NCBI RefSeq assembly: GCF_030680395.1
Contig: NZ_JAUXVR010000048.1
Location: 31,941-95,940, forward strand
Reading direction: 5' to 3'
Length of the DNA stretch: 64,000 bases
Source of the DNA: Methylobacter sp.
GTDB taxonomy: Bacteria; Pseudomonadota; Gammaproteobacteria; Methylococcales; Methylomonadaceae
Made by a program: the position numbers and the translations under genes. A model generated the notes under the pieces. That model ran no database searches, was not told the origin of the DNA, and worked only from the letters and a program-made list of their open reading frames with translations. This document shows, in pieces, positions 20,306 to 30,744 of this stretch; within the stretch, counting starts at the first letter, position 1; every line of letters begins with the position of its first letter.

Positions 20306-20447
20306 CAACTGTACCGCGTTATAGACAGGTGCAGCACGAACCGCTGCTGTCAAGGTCGGATCGCACCCAGACCAACAGGCGGAGACAGGGTTACAAAGAT
20401 TATCCTTACCTGAAAATTCCGACGGACGGAATTTTCCCGACAGGAGA
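20306..20447 (+). promoter_or_regulatory. structured 5' leader with SD-sequestering hairpin
   Basis: Within the untranslated region before the RlpA-like gene there are successive hairpins: GACAG...CAGC/GCTG...CTGTC near 20323-20350, GGTC...GACC near 20353-20374, and a strong ten-pair stem GAAAATTCCG-acgga-CGGAATTTTC at 20412-20436. The flank CCTG (20409-20412) can pair with CAGG (20441-20444), which is part of the CAGGAGA ribosome-binding site. This could regulate translation. No match to a known riboswitch class was recognised. Confidence 0.5.
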
Positions 20448-20452
20448 GAATA

Positions 20453-21079
20453 ATGTCCTATCAAACAATTCAATACTACGATGCCTCGTCCAACAACAAG
20501 AAATCCCGCTTGATTGCCAGTGCAAAACACTTATCTTGGAAAGTCATGATAACGTTCAGCGTTACCATATTCTTGCGCAAATGGCTTTTAGGGGCCTCGC
20601 GAGTAACGTTGATCGGCGCCTTGACTCTTTCCGGCTGCACCTCGGAACATTCCAGCGAGCAAGGCAAACAAACGCCGCAAGAGAAAGAAGGCGCCGCCAC
20701 CAAACCGGTTCACAAGGAGGTTGGTGAGGCCTCATGGTATGGGCCCGGATTTCAAGGCCGTGAGACTTCCAGCGGCGAGATCTATGACCAGAAAAAGATG
20801 ACGGCCGCTCATCCAAGTTTACCGATGGGGACTAAAGCCGAAGTGACTAATCTGGAGAATGATAAGAAGGTCGAGGTCAGAATCAATGACCGTGGACCTT
20901 ATGCTGATAATCGCGTTATCGATCTTTCCAGCGCAGCGGCTAATAAGCTCAAAATGAAAGAGGATGGCACCGCTCAGGTCAAGATTGAGGCTAAATCCGC
21001 CAAGAAAAAGAGCCGCACCGTCCAGTCCGGAAAGACAAAAAAGAAACCCAAAAAAGCCATACCATCGAAAAAACAGTAA
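20453..21079 (+). CDS. rlpA: RlpA-like septal ring lipoprotein
   Basis: A 208-residue protein. The central double-psi beta-barrel is clear: EASWYGPGFQGRETSSGEIYD, MTAAHPSLPMGTKAEVTNL, VRINDRGPYADNRVIDLSSAAA, with the catalytic-type Asp in NDRGPY. It has a signal-type hydrophobic segment ending LSGC near residue 60, preceded by an unusually long, basic N-terminus. The C-terminus is a Lys-rich tail in place of the SPOR domain. RlpA proteins bind or cleave denuded peptidoglycan strands. The start at 20453 has AGGAGA five bases upstream; an internal ATG at 20525 is an alternative that would shorten the N-terminus. Confidence 0.85.
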   Translation: MSYQTIQYYDASSNNKKSRLIASAKHLSWKVMITFSVTIFLRKWLLGASRVTLIGALTLSGCTSEHSSEQGKQTPQEKEGAATKPVHKEVGEASWYGPGFQGRETSSGEIYDQKKMTAAHPSLPMGTKAEVTNLENDKKVEVRINDRGPYADNRVIDLSSAAANKLKMKEDGTAQVKIEAKSAKKKSRTVQSGKTKKKPKKAIPSKKQ

Positions 21080-21253
21080 TGGCTTTAATCTGTAGTTTGT
21101 TGTGCTATTAACGCCATAACATGCTATCAAGAAATCATCTGCTCCGGGTAGGCAGCAATCAAATTATATCAGGTAAATTCTATAGCTAATATGACGCCTA
21201 CCAGGCGGACGGGAGCGATACAGCACACGTGAAGCAAGTCCACCCGGGCGGTC

Positions 21254-24200
21254 TCAACCCATTACCACCCGTACCTGATGCAGTTGCCGGTCGTTCTGTA
21301 AGGTAATGCTATTAGCATTTAACTGGAGCTCTCCATCCAGCTCTATCATCGCGATACCTTGTGCCGCTCCGTCCGGATTTTCAACCGTGATTTCATAGCG
21401 AGTATTCTCATGTTGATAAACAATACTGTAACTGTCCCATGTTCCGGGAATACAGGGATTAAAGACCAATTTGTCGGCCCGGACCTGCAAGCCCAATACC
21501 CATTCCAGTCCGGCGCGGTAATACCAGCCTGCCGCTCCCGTGTACCAAGTCCATCCGCCGCGCCGAGCGTGGGGCGCCTCGGCATAAATATCTGCCGACA
21601 GCACATACGGCTCGACCTTATACGCATAAATGCCGGTACGACTGGACGAGCGCTTGATTGGATTCAGCATGCGCAGAAGTTCCGTGGCTTGATCGCCTTC
21701 ACCAAGCATGGCATAGGCGATGACCGACCAGACCGCCGCATGGGTATATTGTCCACCGTTTTCCCGTATGCCTGGAGGGTAGCTCTTGATATAACCGGGG
21801 TCTCGCTCAGTCTTGTTGAACGGCGGCGTGAATAGCAACATCAGATCATCGCCGTAACGGACAAGATATTCCCGCACCGAATTCATCGCCCGTTGCGCCC
21901 GCTCGGTTTCTGCTGCGCCGGAAATGACACCCCAACTTTGCGCAATCGAGTCGATGCGGCACTCGGCGTTGTCTGCGGAACCGAGTGGCGTGCCATCATC
22001 GAAATAGGCGCGCCGATACCATGCGCCGTCCCATCCTTCAGCTTCCACTGCAACCTTTAGTTGAGCAGCATGCTCACGCCAGCGGATAGCGCGCTCGTTA
22101 TCTCCCTGCGCTTCAGCCACCGTTGCGAATTCGATAAGCGTGGCGATCAGAAACCACGCCAGCCATACGCTTTCCCCTTTGCCTTGATTACCCACTCTAT
22201 TCATGCCGTCATTCCAATCGCCGCTCCCGATCAAGGGTAGACCATGTGCCCCCGTTTCAAGGCTCAGGTCGAGCGCACGCGCGCAATGTTCGAAAAGACT
22301 CGCTTGCTGCATCGACCGGGACGGCTGGTAATAGGCATCATCTTGTCCCGGTTCCAACGCAGAGCCGTTTAGAAACGGCACCTCCTCATCAAGCACATGG
22401 GTATCGCCGCTCACCTTGATATAGTGGGATACCGCATAAGCCAGCCAGATACGGTCGTCGGAAAAACGGGTACGGACGCCGCGGCCTGAGGGCGGATGCC
22501 ACCAATGCTGCACATCGCCTTCATCAAACTGGCGCGCGGCGGCACGAAGCAGATGAGCGCGGGTCAGATCGGGTCGTGCGACAGTCAAGGCCATGCTGTC
22601 CTGCAACTGATCGCGAAAGCCGAATGCCCCGCCGACCTGATAGAAACCGGCCCTGGCCCACATGCGGCAACTCAGGGTTTGATACAGCAGCCAGCGGTTT
22701 AACAGAATATCGAGTTCCCGATCCGGCGTTTTGACCTGAACCTTGCCGAGCACTTGGTCCCATAACTGTTTCACCCGGGTAAACGTCGTTGCTGTTTCGG
22801 TGGCCCGACAGCGCTGTACCAACTCGCGGGCATGGAGTCGGTCATTGCCTTGCCCCAACAAAAACACGATTTCAGTACGCTCGTTAGGCGCAAGCTCAAT
22901 CACCCTCTGCTGTGCTGCGCAAGGGTCCAGCCCCGCGCCAACCGAGTTTTTCAGTGCATTCGAACTTAGCAAGCCCGCTGGTGCCGCCAGACTTCCGTTA
23001 CGACCGATGAATTCCGCTCGATCCCCTGTCCATCCGGTCTGTAGGCCGCATAGATCGGCGAAAGCAATGCGATGGCCGAATTCTGCGTCTCTGGGATTGT
23101 AAGCAAACAGCGCGCCGGTATCCGAATCAAGTTCGGTGATGACATGAGCGGCGGTCACGCTACGCGAAGCGCCCAACACCCATTCCACGTAGGCCGTGAC
23201 TGTCAGTCTGCGAGGCCGTCCGGAAACATTGGTCAACGTCAAAGACGATATTTTGACCGGATCGTCCGGGCTGACAAATTGCAGCAGCTCGCTATGAACT
23301 CCATGGGAAACATGCTCGAATCGGCTATAGCCTTGTCCGTGCCGTATCACGTAACCGGCATTGTCGATCCGGATCGGCAGGGCGGTCGGACTCCACAATT
23401 CGTTCGTGTCATCGTCGCGTAAATAGAAAACTTCTCCGGGCGAGTCGCTGACCGGATCGTTCGACCACGGCGTCAACTGGTTTTCGCGACTGTTCCCGGA
23501 CCAGGTACAACCGCTACCCAACTCCGATACCATAAAACCGAACTCGGCATTGGCGATCACATTGACCCAGGGGGCTGGTGTCCACTGGCCGTTGTCGAGC
23601 ACAATCACATACTCGCGTCCGTCTTCGGCAAAACCGCCCAGTCCGTTGAAAAATTCGAGCGGGGGTACCGCCAACGATGGCGAATGAGCTGCGGGAGCAG
23701 GCAAGGTTTTTGGCGCGACAAAAGCCGCCGCAGGCCGTAAGTACCTCAACAGTTGCTCGGCCAAAGTACCTCGACTGCTGACCAACACGGCGCGTGCGAC
23801 TGTTTGCAGTAATATCAGTTCTTCTGCCGAAAGCCGGTCGCTACGCATGACAAAAATCGCACCCTCGTTCTCAAGCTCCTGATGGGCCGAAAACGCCTTG
23901 TTTTCGCGCACCATGCCCTCCAGTAAAATCTGTAAATCCTCGGCGTAAGATAATTCCTTATCGTTCAAGATTATTAAATCAACGGCAAGGCCTTTCATGC
24001 GCCAATACTCGTGGGCACGCAACAATTGTTCAACGATGGTCCGGTCTTCGAACTCTGTGACGTGCAATAACACGATCGGCCGATCTCCCGAGATGCCGTA
24101 GCGCCATAATCCGGTAACGTTCAAAGTATTCCTCTGCATCAATTTGCCGACTGAACGCAACGAGGGATGGATATACAGCAAGCGGTTAGCCAGATCCTGA

Positions 24201-27200
24201 AACAGCTGGGCCTCGTCCGGCCGGGTGCGCAGATGATGCAGCTGTATATGGGCGTAAGTCCAGGCCATCGCGGACACGCGCTCGAACGCCACCACGTTAT
24301 GGTATTTGTCGGCCAGATCTTCCACTGCCTGCCGCGAGACGGCGACCAGGGTGGTAAATGTCACGTGTTCGGTTGCACCCGCTGCAATGCGTATCCGTGT
24401 GCGCAAGCTGAAGATCGGATCGAGAACGGCGCCAACCGTGTTGGTCAGCGGCCGACCATCCATCACCGCAATCGGTTGCCGTAGCGTTTGTCCTCGTCCG
24501 ACAAAGCGGGCCCTGTCGGTTTCGTATTGCAGTCCGTCGTCGGTTCGGCCGTCGGCCAGTACGTGGGCTGCCCAGATATTCGGATCGTCGGCTGTACGCG
24601 GCCGACGCTGTGCAATCAGTCCGCGCGCCTGGGGCAGATATTCGGTTTGCACGAACAGATTGGAAAAAGCGGGATGCGCAATATCGGCAGCAGGTGGGGC
24701 GAGCACAATCTCGGCATAAGAGGTGATATCGATTTCCCGTGCGCGCAGTCCATTATTAGTCAAACTCAAGCGGCGGATTTCCGCATCGTCCTCAGGCGAA
24801 ACGACGATCTCCAGGGAGCTGACTATGCCGTCGTCGGTTCGGGTAATGCGCACACGATCTTCAGCAAAGACGACTTCGTAGTGGTCGGGAACTGTCGTTG
24901 TCGGCTGATAGCCGGCAGACCATACCTGACCGCTTGCCACATCGCGCAGGTAGATATAACTGCCCCAGGCATCCCGCGTTGCATCTTCGCGCCAGCGCGT
25001 CACTGCGAGGTTTCGCCAAAGACTGTAGCCCGATCCGGCGGCAGTCATCATCACCGCATAACGGCCATTAGACAACAAATGCGTGGAAGGCACCGAAGAC
25101 GTGGGGGAGGGTACGCGCCGAATGGGCGGCTGCACGGATTCCTTCACTTCGGAAAGATCCTGAAGTAACGGTATAAAAGGCGTATCAGCACCGAGCGGGA
25201 TGCGTTCCTGCAACAACAAGTCAGCCGCCTGAATCAGCGGCGCACGGTGGAAACGATGACGCATCGCTCCGTCATGCACGACATTGGCGAAAGCTACCAG
25301 CGACATGCCTTGGTGATGGGCCATGTAGCAACGCACTATCGCGACCGGCCGGCCTTCCGCAAGCCGGACCGGAGTGAAATCGAGCGCTTCATAAAAGCCG
25401 AAGCGCCCTAATGCGCCTTTTTTTTCCAAACGTTCAAAGTTTTCCACCGCGGCATGCGGAAGGTACATCGCCGCCAAGGCTGTGGCGTAGGGGGCAACCA
25501 CCAAATCTTCGCCGAGTCCTCGCTTCATCCCCAGGCCGGGTACGCCAAAAGCGGCATATTGATAAGTGAAGTAAAGGTCGCGCCCGTTAAAAGCCGACTC
25601 CGAAACGCCCCAAGGTACACCGCGTTCCTTGCCGTATTCAATCTGACGCTTCACTACCAGACGGCAAGTCTGATCGAGCAGGCTGTAACGCGGGGTAAAA
25701 GTCACCAGAGAAGGCATCAGGTATTCAAACATCGACCCCGACCACGACAGCAATACAGTGCCATGCGCGGCACGCGTCACTCTCCGGCCAAGGTGGAACC
25801 AGTGCGTGCTCGGCACATCGCGCTTGGCAATGGCAACGAAACTGGAAAGGCGCGCTTCTGAAGCCAACATGTCGTAATAACTGGAATCAAGAATGCCTTC
25901 CGTCACACGGTATCCCAGCGAAAACATATGGCATTCAGGGTCGTAAAGAAAGCGAAAATCCATTTCGTGAAACAAGGCTTCCAGTTGTACAACCATGTTT
26001 TCCAGACGCTCCGTAAGTGTTTCGGCTTGCGCTCCGGCCTGTTGTAAAATGACTTCCCGGTCACCCGATGCCGGTGCGCTTGATGCCTTGAGTTCAACCA
26101 AGCCTTGGGCATAGCAGCCGGAAAGATCACGCAAGTGAGTCTCCAGCGTTAGCTGTTTAGATTCAGTATCAGAGCGGGAATGGATCCAGGGAACCAGACT
26201 ATCCACATCGCGCACGTGAGAACGGACGTCATCGCGCAGCAACGTAGACCAGACAAGCACTTCATTGTCGTCGGTATCGCCGCGCTCGGCGGCATAGGCA
26301 CGCGCCAGATCCTGTAGAGTGTCGGCGCCTAGTGTCAACTGCCGCCACAAAAGACTCCATCCGTCCGCGTCGGCAGGGTGACTTTCCAAAAGATTGCCGA
26401 ACACGACTCCTTTTTGCCGCAGTTCTTTCAGAGTTATCAGCGTACGCCGGTCGTCGGTAATTTTAGCGAGCGAGTCCATCAGCAATTGATGGGTATCGGT
26501 CAGGCCGGTCAAGGCGGTGGACAGCGCGAGCGGCCGCCTTTGCATTTCCCGACACGCTTCGCTCAGCACCAGCAAATGTCCCGCCAGATTGCCGCTGTCG
26601 ACGGTCGATACATAGCGGGGTTCCAGCATATGCAAATCGCGGGTATCGTACCAGTTATAAAAATGGCCGTGCAGCCGCGGCAGTGCAATCAGCGTGGCCA
26701 GCGTGGCTTCGAGCCGGTCGACGGTGTCGATTAAACCGATCCAGCCGAAATCGCGGGCGGCTACGACGGACAACAGATACAGACCGAAATTAGTCGGCGA
26801 ACTGCGATGGGCGATAACGGGTAGCGGATCTTCCTGAAAATTATCCGGCGGCAAATGGTTCTCTTCTGCGGTTACGAAGGTCGTAAAAAAACGCCAGATA
26901 CGCCTTCCGATCAAGCGCAACTTTACGCTATCCTGCGGCTGTAGCGATTCTGCCTGATCCAGCCTGGGCGGCAGGCTCAACGCCCGTGCAACGACCGGCG
27001 CCAACCACCATAACAGCAGAAACGGCATAGCGACCGTGATTGCGACGGGATTACAAATCAGTATGACGGCAGCAGTGCCGACAACGATCGTGGAGGAACT
27101 GCACAACGGACCGATAAGATTCTTCAATGCATGATTCGACGCTGTTTTTGCCTGTAGGGCGGTGACCCACTTCAGCAATTGGCTTCGAGTAATAAACAGT

Positions 27201-29905
27201 CGCACCAACGTGCTGACGATAGCATGCACCATCAGCCAAGTATGTTGTGCCAGTAAAGCCAATGCCACCAGGCTGTTGCCGATTGCACAGCGCATATTTT
27301 CTCCCGCCGCGCGCAAACAGGTTCCCAACGAGATGCCTCGGCGGGGCAACGCAAACCCGCTCGTAATCGCCAGAATCACAGGAAAACCGAGCGCCGTCAT
27401 TACAAACCCGACCAACATCAATTGCGGCGCGTTGGGAATAGCCCACGTTACGACCAGTGCAAAGAAAGCACCGGGTGCTGAAAGGGATCGGCGCAGATTG
27501 TCGAGCATCTTCCAACGCCCGATTATCGGCATACCCTTGCCGTGAGCTCCGAAGATCCAGGGTAACAGTTGCCAATCGCCGCGAGCCCAGCGGTGTTCCC
27601 GTGATGCCGCAACCTCGGTGTGGGAAGGAAATTCCTCGAAGAACTCGATATCGCTGACCAGTGCGCAGCGTACGAATACACTCTCGAACAAGTCATGGCT
27701 GAGCTGGGTATTGTCCGGTACGCGACCGGCCAGGGCGGCTTCAAAGGTATCTACGTGATATAAGCCTTTGCCGCTGTAGGTGCCGAGTGAAAACAGATCC
27801 TGATAAAGCTCCGATACCTCGCTGGAATAGGCATCGGTGCCGGATACACCGGCAAAAATCTGATGAAACATTGAGCGCTCTTGCTGCTGCGGCAGCGTCG
27901 CTGTAACGCGTGGCTGGAGAATGCCGTAGCCTTCCACGACACACTGGGTATCCGGATCGAACACCGGCCGGTTAAGCGGATGGGCGGCCACACCCACTAA
28001 TTGGGCTACGGTGCCCATCGGCAACTTGGTGTCGGCATCCAGGGTAATGACATAACAGACGCCGGGCGGAACCTCAGCCGGTTTGCCGTCAGTCGGCAGA
28101 AATGAGGTATCGACAGCACCCCGCAACAGACGGTTGAACTCCTGCAACTTGCCGCGCTTGCGTTCCCAGCCCATCCATTTACCTTCGCCGGAATTCCACA
28201 AGCGCTTGCGATGGAAAACAAAAAATCGTTGTTCTTTATGCTTGCTATTAAGCGCGGCCACCGCAGCAACGGCTATGGTTAGCAGGCGGTCATCGTTCGG
28301 CATTGTTTCCTGATCCGCGTCCGCCCAATCCGACAACAACGCAAAGCGCACCTGACCGTCCGGATTGGCCAGATAGCGAATCTCCATCTGCTCGACCTGA
28401 TTCTTAACTTCGGCCTCGTTGACAAACATCGTCGGTACCACAACAAAGGTACTCAGCGTCTCGGGCACACCGTCTTTCAGCTCAAGCCTTGGCAGATGAC
28501 GTGGCGGAAAGCGCATAATGATCAGCCGGTTCACTAGGCTAACGGCGATATCCGATGCGGGAAACACACCGAACAATGCGATCAGGAATAGCTCAAATCC
28601 ACCGAGTCCGGCGGCGAGACTTGCACTCAAGGGAAACGCAAGCAACAACAGTGTCAACAGACTGAGACTGCCCACATAAGCAAGTCCCGCGTGAGCAACA
28701 TAGGTGCGTAACAGTTTTTGTTTCAACAAAGGCCGATAATTGATTTCCCGTTCGAACGCGTACCGTCCGGCACCGATCAAATAGTAGCCGGGTTCCTGTT
28801 GGCGATCGTCGGCATTGCACTGCTCATCGATGCGCTGAACCTTGTCGATCACTCTTTGAGCTATCTCCATCTCGGAATGTTGCGAGTGCTTGGCAAGATC
28901 CTCAATCGAGTGGCGGTAACGATCGCGAGTCGCAAAATCCATGGTACCGTAGCCGTCGTGAGCGCGCAGACAGGCATCCGCCAGGCTCGCGTCCTCGACA
29001 AACTGGGACCAGTCGAACGCCGAGATGGCGCGCATGCTGGTGATAATATTGCGCACCGTCAGGTTATCGGCAATCTGATCGGCATGTTCGCGATGCACGA
29101 TTTCATCAAGGCTGACGCCTTGCTCGCTGAGCCAGTCATTCAGGAAGTCTAAAGAGACCATGGCGCCCGAATGAGGGTCGTGTAAGCGCTGCAAAATCTG
29201 GACCGCGTAAGCCTGACGCAGTGGGGTATCGGGTAATACCGCGGTAGGCAGCGGTAAATAGGGTTTATCGGTCTGGGCGGCAATTTGGTCGATCTGATCA
29301 ACGAACTCGTCCGCCAGTCGGCGGCCGGTTTGAGAACGGATAATACGAATCGACAAACGGCGAAGATTATCCACCAACAACATCCGCAAAGTAATCTGTA
29401 TCGCCCAGAGTTCACCCAGCGCGAGCGGAGTGACGTTTTGATAAGCCTTGATGAAGTGCGTCAGTAATTCCGGGGCGAAGCGGCTATCGGTATGGGCAAC
29501 CAATGCCCAGACGATACCGTAAACACGGGGATAGTCCGCTAAAGCGCCTTCCGCCAATTTGGGCAACTCACGATAATAATTTTCGGATAAGTCGACCTGG
29601 ATGTCGCTGATCTGTGCTTCGATCACATGAAAATTGTCCAACAACCATTCTGCCGCCGGAGTGATGGCATGTTGCTCGCGTACTGCCTTGGCGACAGCTC
29701 TATAAGCTTCAAGCAATACCCTGGCATTATCATTCACCCGCGGAATCAGTTTTCGTCCTTTTTTACGATGACTGACTTTTTGCGCTTTCGCTAAACTCAC
29801 TGCATGTTGTTCGAGCCGTTCGATGCTAAACAACTCGAAGCGAATAGGTTCTTCACCTCCAGGATGCTCGACCCTAATATGACTTCTTCGTTGTTGTAGC
29901 GTCAT
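21254..29905 (-). CDS. ndvB: Cyclic beta-1,2-glucan synthase (NdvB/ChvB type)
   Basis: A giant inner-membrane enzyme of 2,883 residues, the normal size for this family, which initiates, elongates and cyclises beta-1,2-glucan from UDP-glucose. The N-terminal soluble part (about 1-400) is followed by membrane segments (about 405-460), the GT84 glycosyltransferase with the DxD motif in VITLDADTKLPMG (about 620-660), further membrane segments (about 830-1000), the glycoamylase-like region (about 1100-1500) and the C-terminal GH94 phosphorylase-like part (about 1500-2880, with SGDWNDGMN) that controls ring size. Cyclic glucans are periplasmic osmoprotectants. It is convergent with the RlpA-like gene and seems to be a single-gene unit. 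Confidence 0.93.
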   Translation of the reverse strand: MTLQQRRSHIRVEHPGGEEPIRFELFSIERLEQHAVSLAKAQKVSHRKKGRKLIPRVNDNARVLLEAYRAVAKAVREQHAITPAAEWLLDNFHVIEAQISDIQVDLSENYYRELPKLAEGALADYPRVYGIVWALVAHTDSRFAPELLTHFIKAYQNVTPLALGELWAIQITLRMLLVDNLRRLSIRIIRSQTGRRLADEFVDQIDQIAAQTDKPYLPLPTAVLPDTPLRQAYAVQILQRLHDPHSGAMVSLDFLNDWLSEQGVSLDEIVHREHADQIADNLTVRNIITSMRAISAFDWSQFVEDASLADACLRAHDGYGTMDFATRDRYRHSIEDLAKHSQHSEMEIAQRVIDKVQRIDEQCNADDRQQEPGYYLIGAGRYAFEREINYRPLLKQKLLRTYVAHAGLAYVGSLSLLTLLLLAFPLSASLAAGLGGFELFLIALFGVFPASDIAVSLVNRLIIMRFPPRHLPRLELKDGVPETLSTFVVVPTMFVNEAEVKNQVEQMEIRYLANPDGQVRFALLSDWADADQETMPNDDRLLTIAVAAVAALNSKHKEQRFFVFHRKRLWNSGEGKWMGWERKRGKLQEFNRLLRGAVDTSFLPTDGKPAEVPPGVCYVITLDADTKLPMGTVAQLVGVAAHPLNRPVFDPDTQCVVEGYGILQPRVTATLPQQQERSMFHQIFAGVSGTDAYSSEVSELYQDLFSLGTYSGKGLYHVDTFEAALAGRVPDNTQLSHDLFESVFVRCALVSDIEFFEEFPSHTEVAASREHRWARGDWQLLPWIFGAHGKGMPIIGRWKMLDNLRRSLSAPGAFFALVVTWAIPNAPQLMLVGFVMTALGFPVILAITSGFALPRRGISLGTCLRAAGENMRCAIGNSLVALALLAQHTWLMVHAIVSTLVRLFITRSQLLKWVTALQAKTASNHALKNLIGPLCSSSTIVVGTAAVILICNPVAITVAMPFLLLWWLAPVVARALSLPPRLDQAESLQPQDSVKLRLIGRRIWRFFTTFVTAEENHLPPDNFQEDPLPVIAHRSSPTNFGLYLLSVVAARDFGWIGLIDTVDRLEATLATLIALPRLHGHFYNWYDTRDLHMLEPRYVSTVDSGNLAGHLLVLSEACREMQRRPLALSTALTGLTDTHQLLMDSLAKITDDRRTLITLKELRQKGVVFGNLLESHPADADGWSLLWRQLTLGADTLQDLARAYAAERGDTDDNEVLVWSTLLRDDVRSHVRDVDSLVPWIHSRSDTESKQLTLETHLRDLSGCYAQGLVELKASSAPASGDREVILQQAGAQAETLTERLENMVVQLEALFHEMDFRFLYDPECHMFSLGYRVTEGILDSSYYDMLASEARLSSFVAIAKRDVPSTHWFHLGRRVTRAAHGTVLLSWSGSMFEYLMPSLVTFTPRYSLLDQTCRLVVKRQIEYGKERGVPWGVSESAFNGRDLYFTYQYAAFGVPGLGMKRGLGEDLVVAPYATALAAMYLPHAAVENFERLEKKGALGRFGFYEALDFTPVRLAEGRPVAIVRCYMAHHQGMSLVAFANVVHDGAMRHRFHRAPLIQAADLLLQERIPLGADTPFIPLLQDLSEVKESVQPPIRRVPSPTSSVPSTHLLSNGRYAVMMTAAGSGYSLWRNLAVTRWREDATRDAWGSYIYLRDVASGQVWSAGYQPTTTVPDHYEVVFAEDRVRITRTDDGIVSSLEIVVSPEDDAEIRRLSLTNNGLRAREIDITSYAEIVLAPPAADIAHPAFSNLFVQTEYLPQARGLIAQRRPRTADDPNIWAAHVLADGRTDDGLQYETDRARFVGRGQTLRQPIAVMDGRPLTNTVGAVLDPIFSLRTRIRIAAGATEHVTFTTLVAVSRQAVEDLADKYHNVVAFERVSAMAWTYAHIQLHHLRTRPDEAQLFQDLANRLLYIHPSLRSVGKLMQRNTLNVTGLWRYGISGDRPIVLLHVTEFEDRTIVEQLLRAHEYWRMKGLAVDLIILNDKELSYAEDLQILLEGMVRENKAFSAHQELENEGAIFVMRSDRLSAEELILLQTVARAVLVSSRGTLAEQLLRYLRPAAAFVAPKTLPAPAAHSPSLAVPPLEFFNGLGGFAEDGREYVIVLDNGQWTPAPWVNVIANAEFGFMVSELGSGCTWSGNSRENQLTPWSNDPVSDSPGEVFYLRDDDTNELWSPTALPIRIDNAGYVIRHGQGYSRFEHVSHGVHSELLQFVSPDDPVKISSLTLTNVSGRPRRLTVTAYVEWVLGASRSVTAAHVITELDSDTGALFAYNPRDAEFGHRIAFADLCGLQTGWTGDRAEFIGRNGSLAAPAGLLSSNALKNSVGAGLDPCAAQQRVIELAPNERTEIVFLLGQGNDRLHARELVQRCRATETATTFTRVKQLWDQVLGKVQVKTPDRELDILLNRWLLYQTLSCRMWARAGFYQVGGAFGFRDQLQDSMALTVARPDLTRAHLLRAAARQFDEGDVQHWWHPPSGRGVRTRFSDDRIWLAYAVSHYIKVSGDTHVLDEEVPFLNGSALEPGQDDAYYQPSRSMQQASLFEHCARALDLSLETGAHGLPLIGSGDWNDGMNRVGNQGKGESVWLAWFLIATLIEFATVAEAQGDNERAIRWREHAAQLKVAVEAEGWDGAWYRRAYFDDGTPLGSADNAECRIDSIAQSWGVISGAAETERAQRAMNSVREYLVRYGDDLMLLFTPPFNKTERDPGYIKSYPPGIRENGGQYTHAAVWSVIAYAMLGEGDQATELLRMLNPIKRSSSRTGIYAYKVEPYVLSADIYAEAPHARRGGWTWYTGAAGWYYRAGLEWVLGLQVRADKLVFNPCIPGTWDSYSIVYQHENTRYEITVENPDGAAQGIAMIELDGELQLNANSITLQNDRQLHQVRVVMG

Positions 29906-30077
29906 TATGATCCTCTGGGTTTTAATAAAAAGTAACTATTCAGCGCGAAACGCAAAATCCCTCTCCCGCGTCCAGGTTGGCCATGAGGGCACAGGTAGCC
30001 ACCAACGTGAGAAGGACCCGCGATACAACATGGCTTTCTTCGGTATCTGAATAGTTATTTCGGAGCCGGATTCTGTC

Positions 30078-30224
30078 CTATAAGGTCAGTATCAGTAAGA
30101 TGAGCAGTATCAGCCCGAATCCCGCGCTGGATCCATATCCCCATTCCCGGTTATGTGGCCAGGCTGGAATAACGCCAATGAACATCGGGATGAGAATTAC
30201 GAGTAAGATTGTGCCAGGTGACAT
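30078..30224 (-). CDS. DUF3309 small membrane protein
   Basis: A 48-residue protein beginning MSPGTILLVILIPMFIGVI, then PAWPHNREWGYGSSAGFG and a second hydrophobic segment LILLILLILTL. The PAWPHSR-WGY-PSGG-G pattern is the DUF3309 signature. A good ribosome site AGGAG lies 8 bases before the ATG. The function is unknown; members are often near stress genes. Confidence 0.85.
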   Translation of the reverse strand: MSPGTILLVILIPMFIGVIPAWPHNREWGYGSSAGFGLILLILLILTL

Positions 30225-30373
30225 GGTAGAGCTCCTGCTGGAAAAACATTAAACTGAAAACCATTTCAAACGGCGTGGCCTTGATCCCTGGGCGATTCGA
30301 TGATGTGTGTGGCGAATGGAAGAAGGCTGGCGGCAATATCCAAAATCCAGCTATCGGGAAAGGCTAACTCAGC

Positions 30374-30661
30374 TTATTTGAATTTGGAAGTAGCGTCTGC
30401 CAAGCCAATCTTCAGGTCATCCCAGACCTTATCGGCGGTCACTTTAACCGTTTCCCATGCATCGCCGCCGGTTTCCTGCATCTCTTTCATTGTTTCAGCG
30501 GCTTTCTGCTGTTTGGCATGTAAGTCATTGAGTTCCTGGATGTACTTGACCCTTACATGAGCCGCTGTGCTCTCCGTCCTGTCCGTCAAAAGGTCAATTT
30601 GAGCGCTCCAGTCTTTCAGTTCCGCCGCCAGACTGTTTATATGTTCTTCTTTAGTTTTCAT
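30374..30661 (-). CDS. small coiled-coil protein
   Basis: A 95-residue, charged, helical protein without signal peptide: KTKEEHINSLAAELKDWSAQ, then heptad-like VKYIQELNDLHAKQQKAAETMKEM and WETVKVTADKVWDDLKIGL. This resembles the short coiled-coil (sll1863-like) stress proteins found next to OmpA and DUF3309 genes. It is the third gene of a minus-strand group after the DUF4398 and OmpA genes, with an 83-bp gap. No enzymatic motif is seen. Confidence 0.7.
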   Translation of the reverse strand: MKTKEEHINSLAAELKDWSAQIDLLTDRTESTAAHVRVKYIQELNDLHAKQQKAAETMKEMQETGGDAWETVKVTADKVWDDLKIGLADATSKFK

Positions 30662-30744
30662 GATGTTCTCTTTATCGCTGATAGTATTTTTAGGCTAATT
30701 TGCGTCGGTTTGTGTTTCAAAGAGCGACGATTAAAGAAGCCGGC

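Noticed and set aside
20300..20450. Known riboswitch (cyclic di-GMP, cyclic di-AMP or cobalamin) before rlpA
   Set aside because: None of the conserved core sequences of these classes could be recognised.
24167..25168. Long plus-strand open frames inside the glucan synthase region
   Set aside because: They are antisense shadows of ndvB in GC-rich DNA, without domain similarity or ribosome sites.
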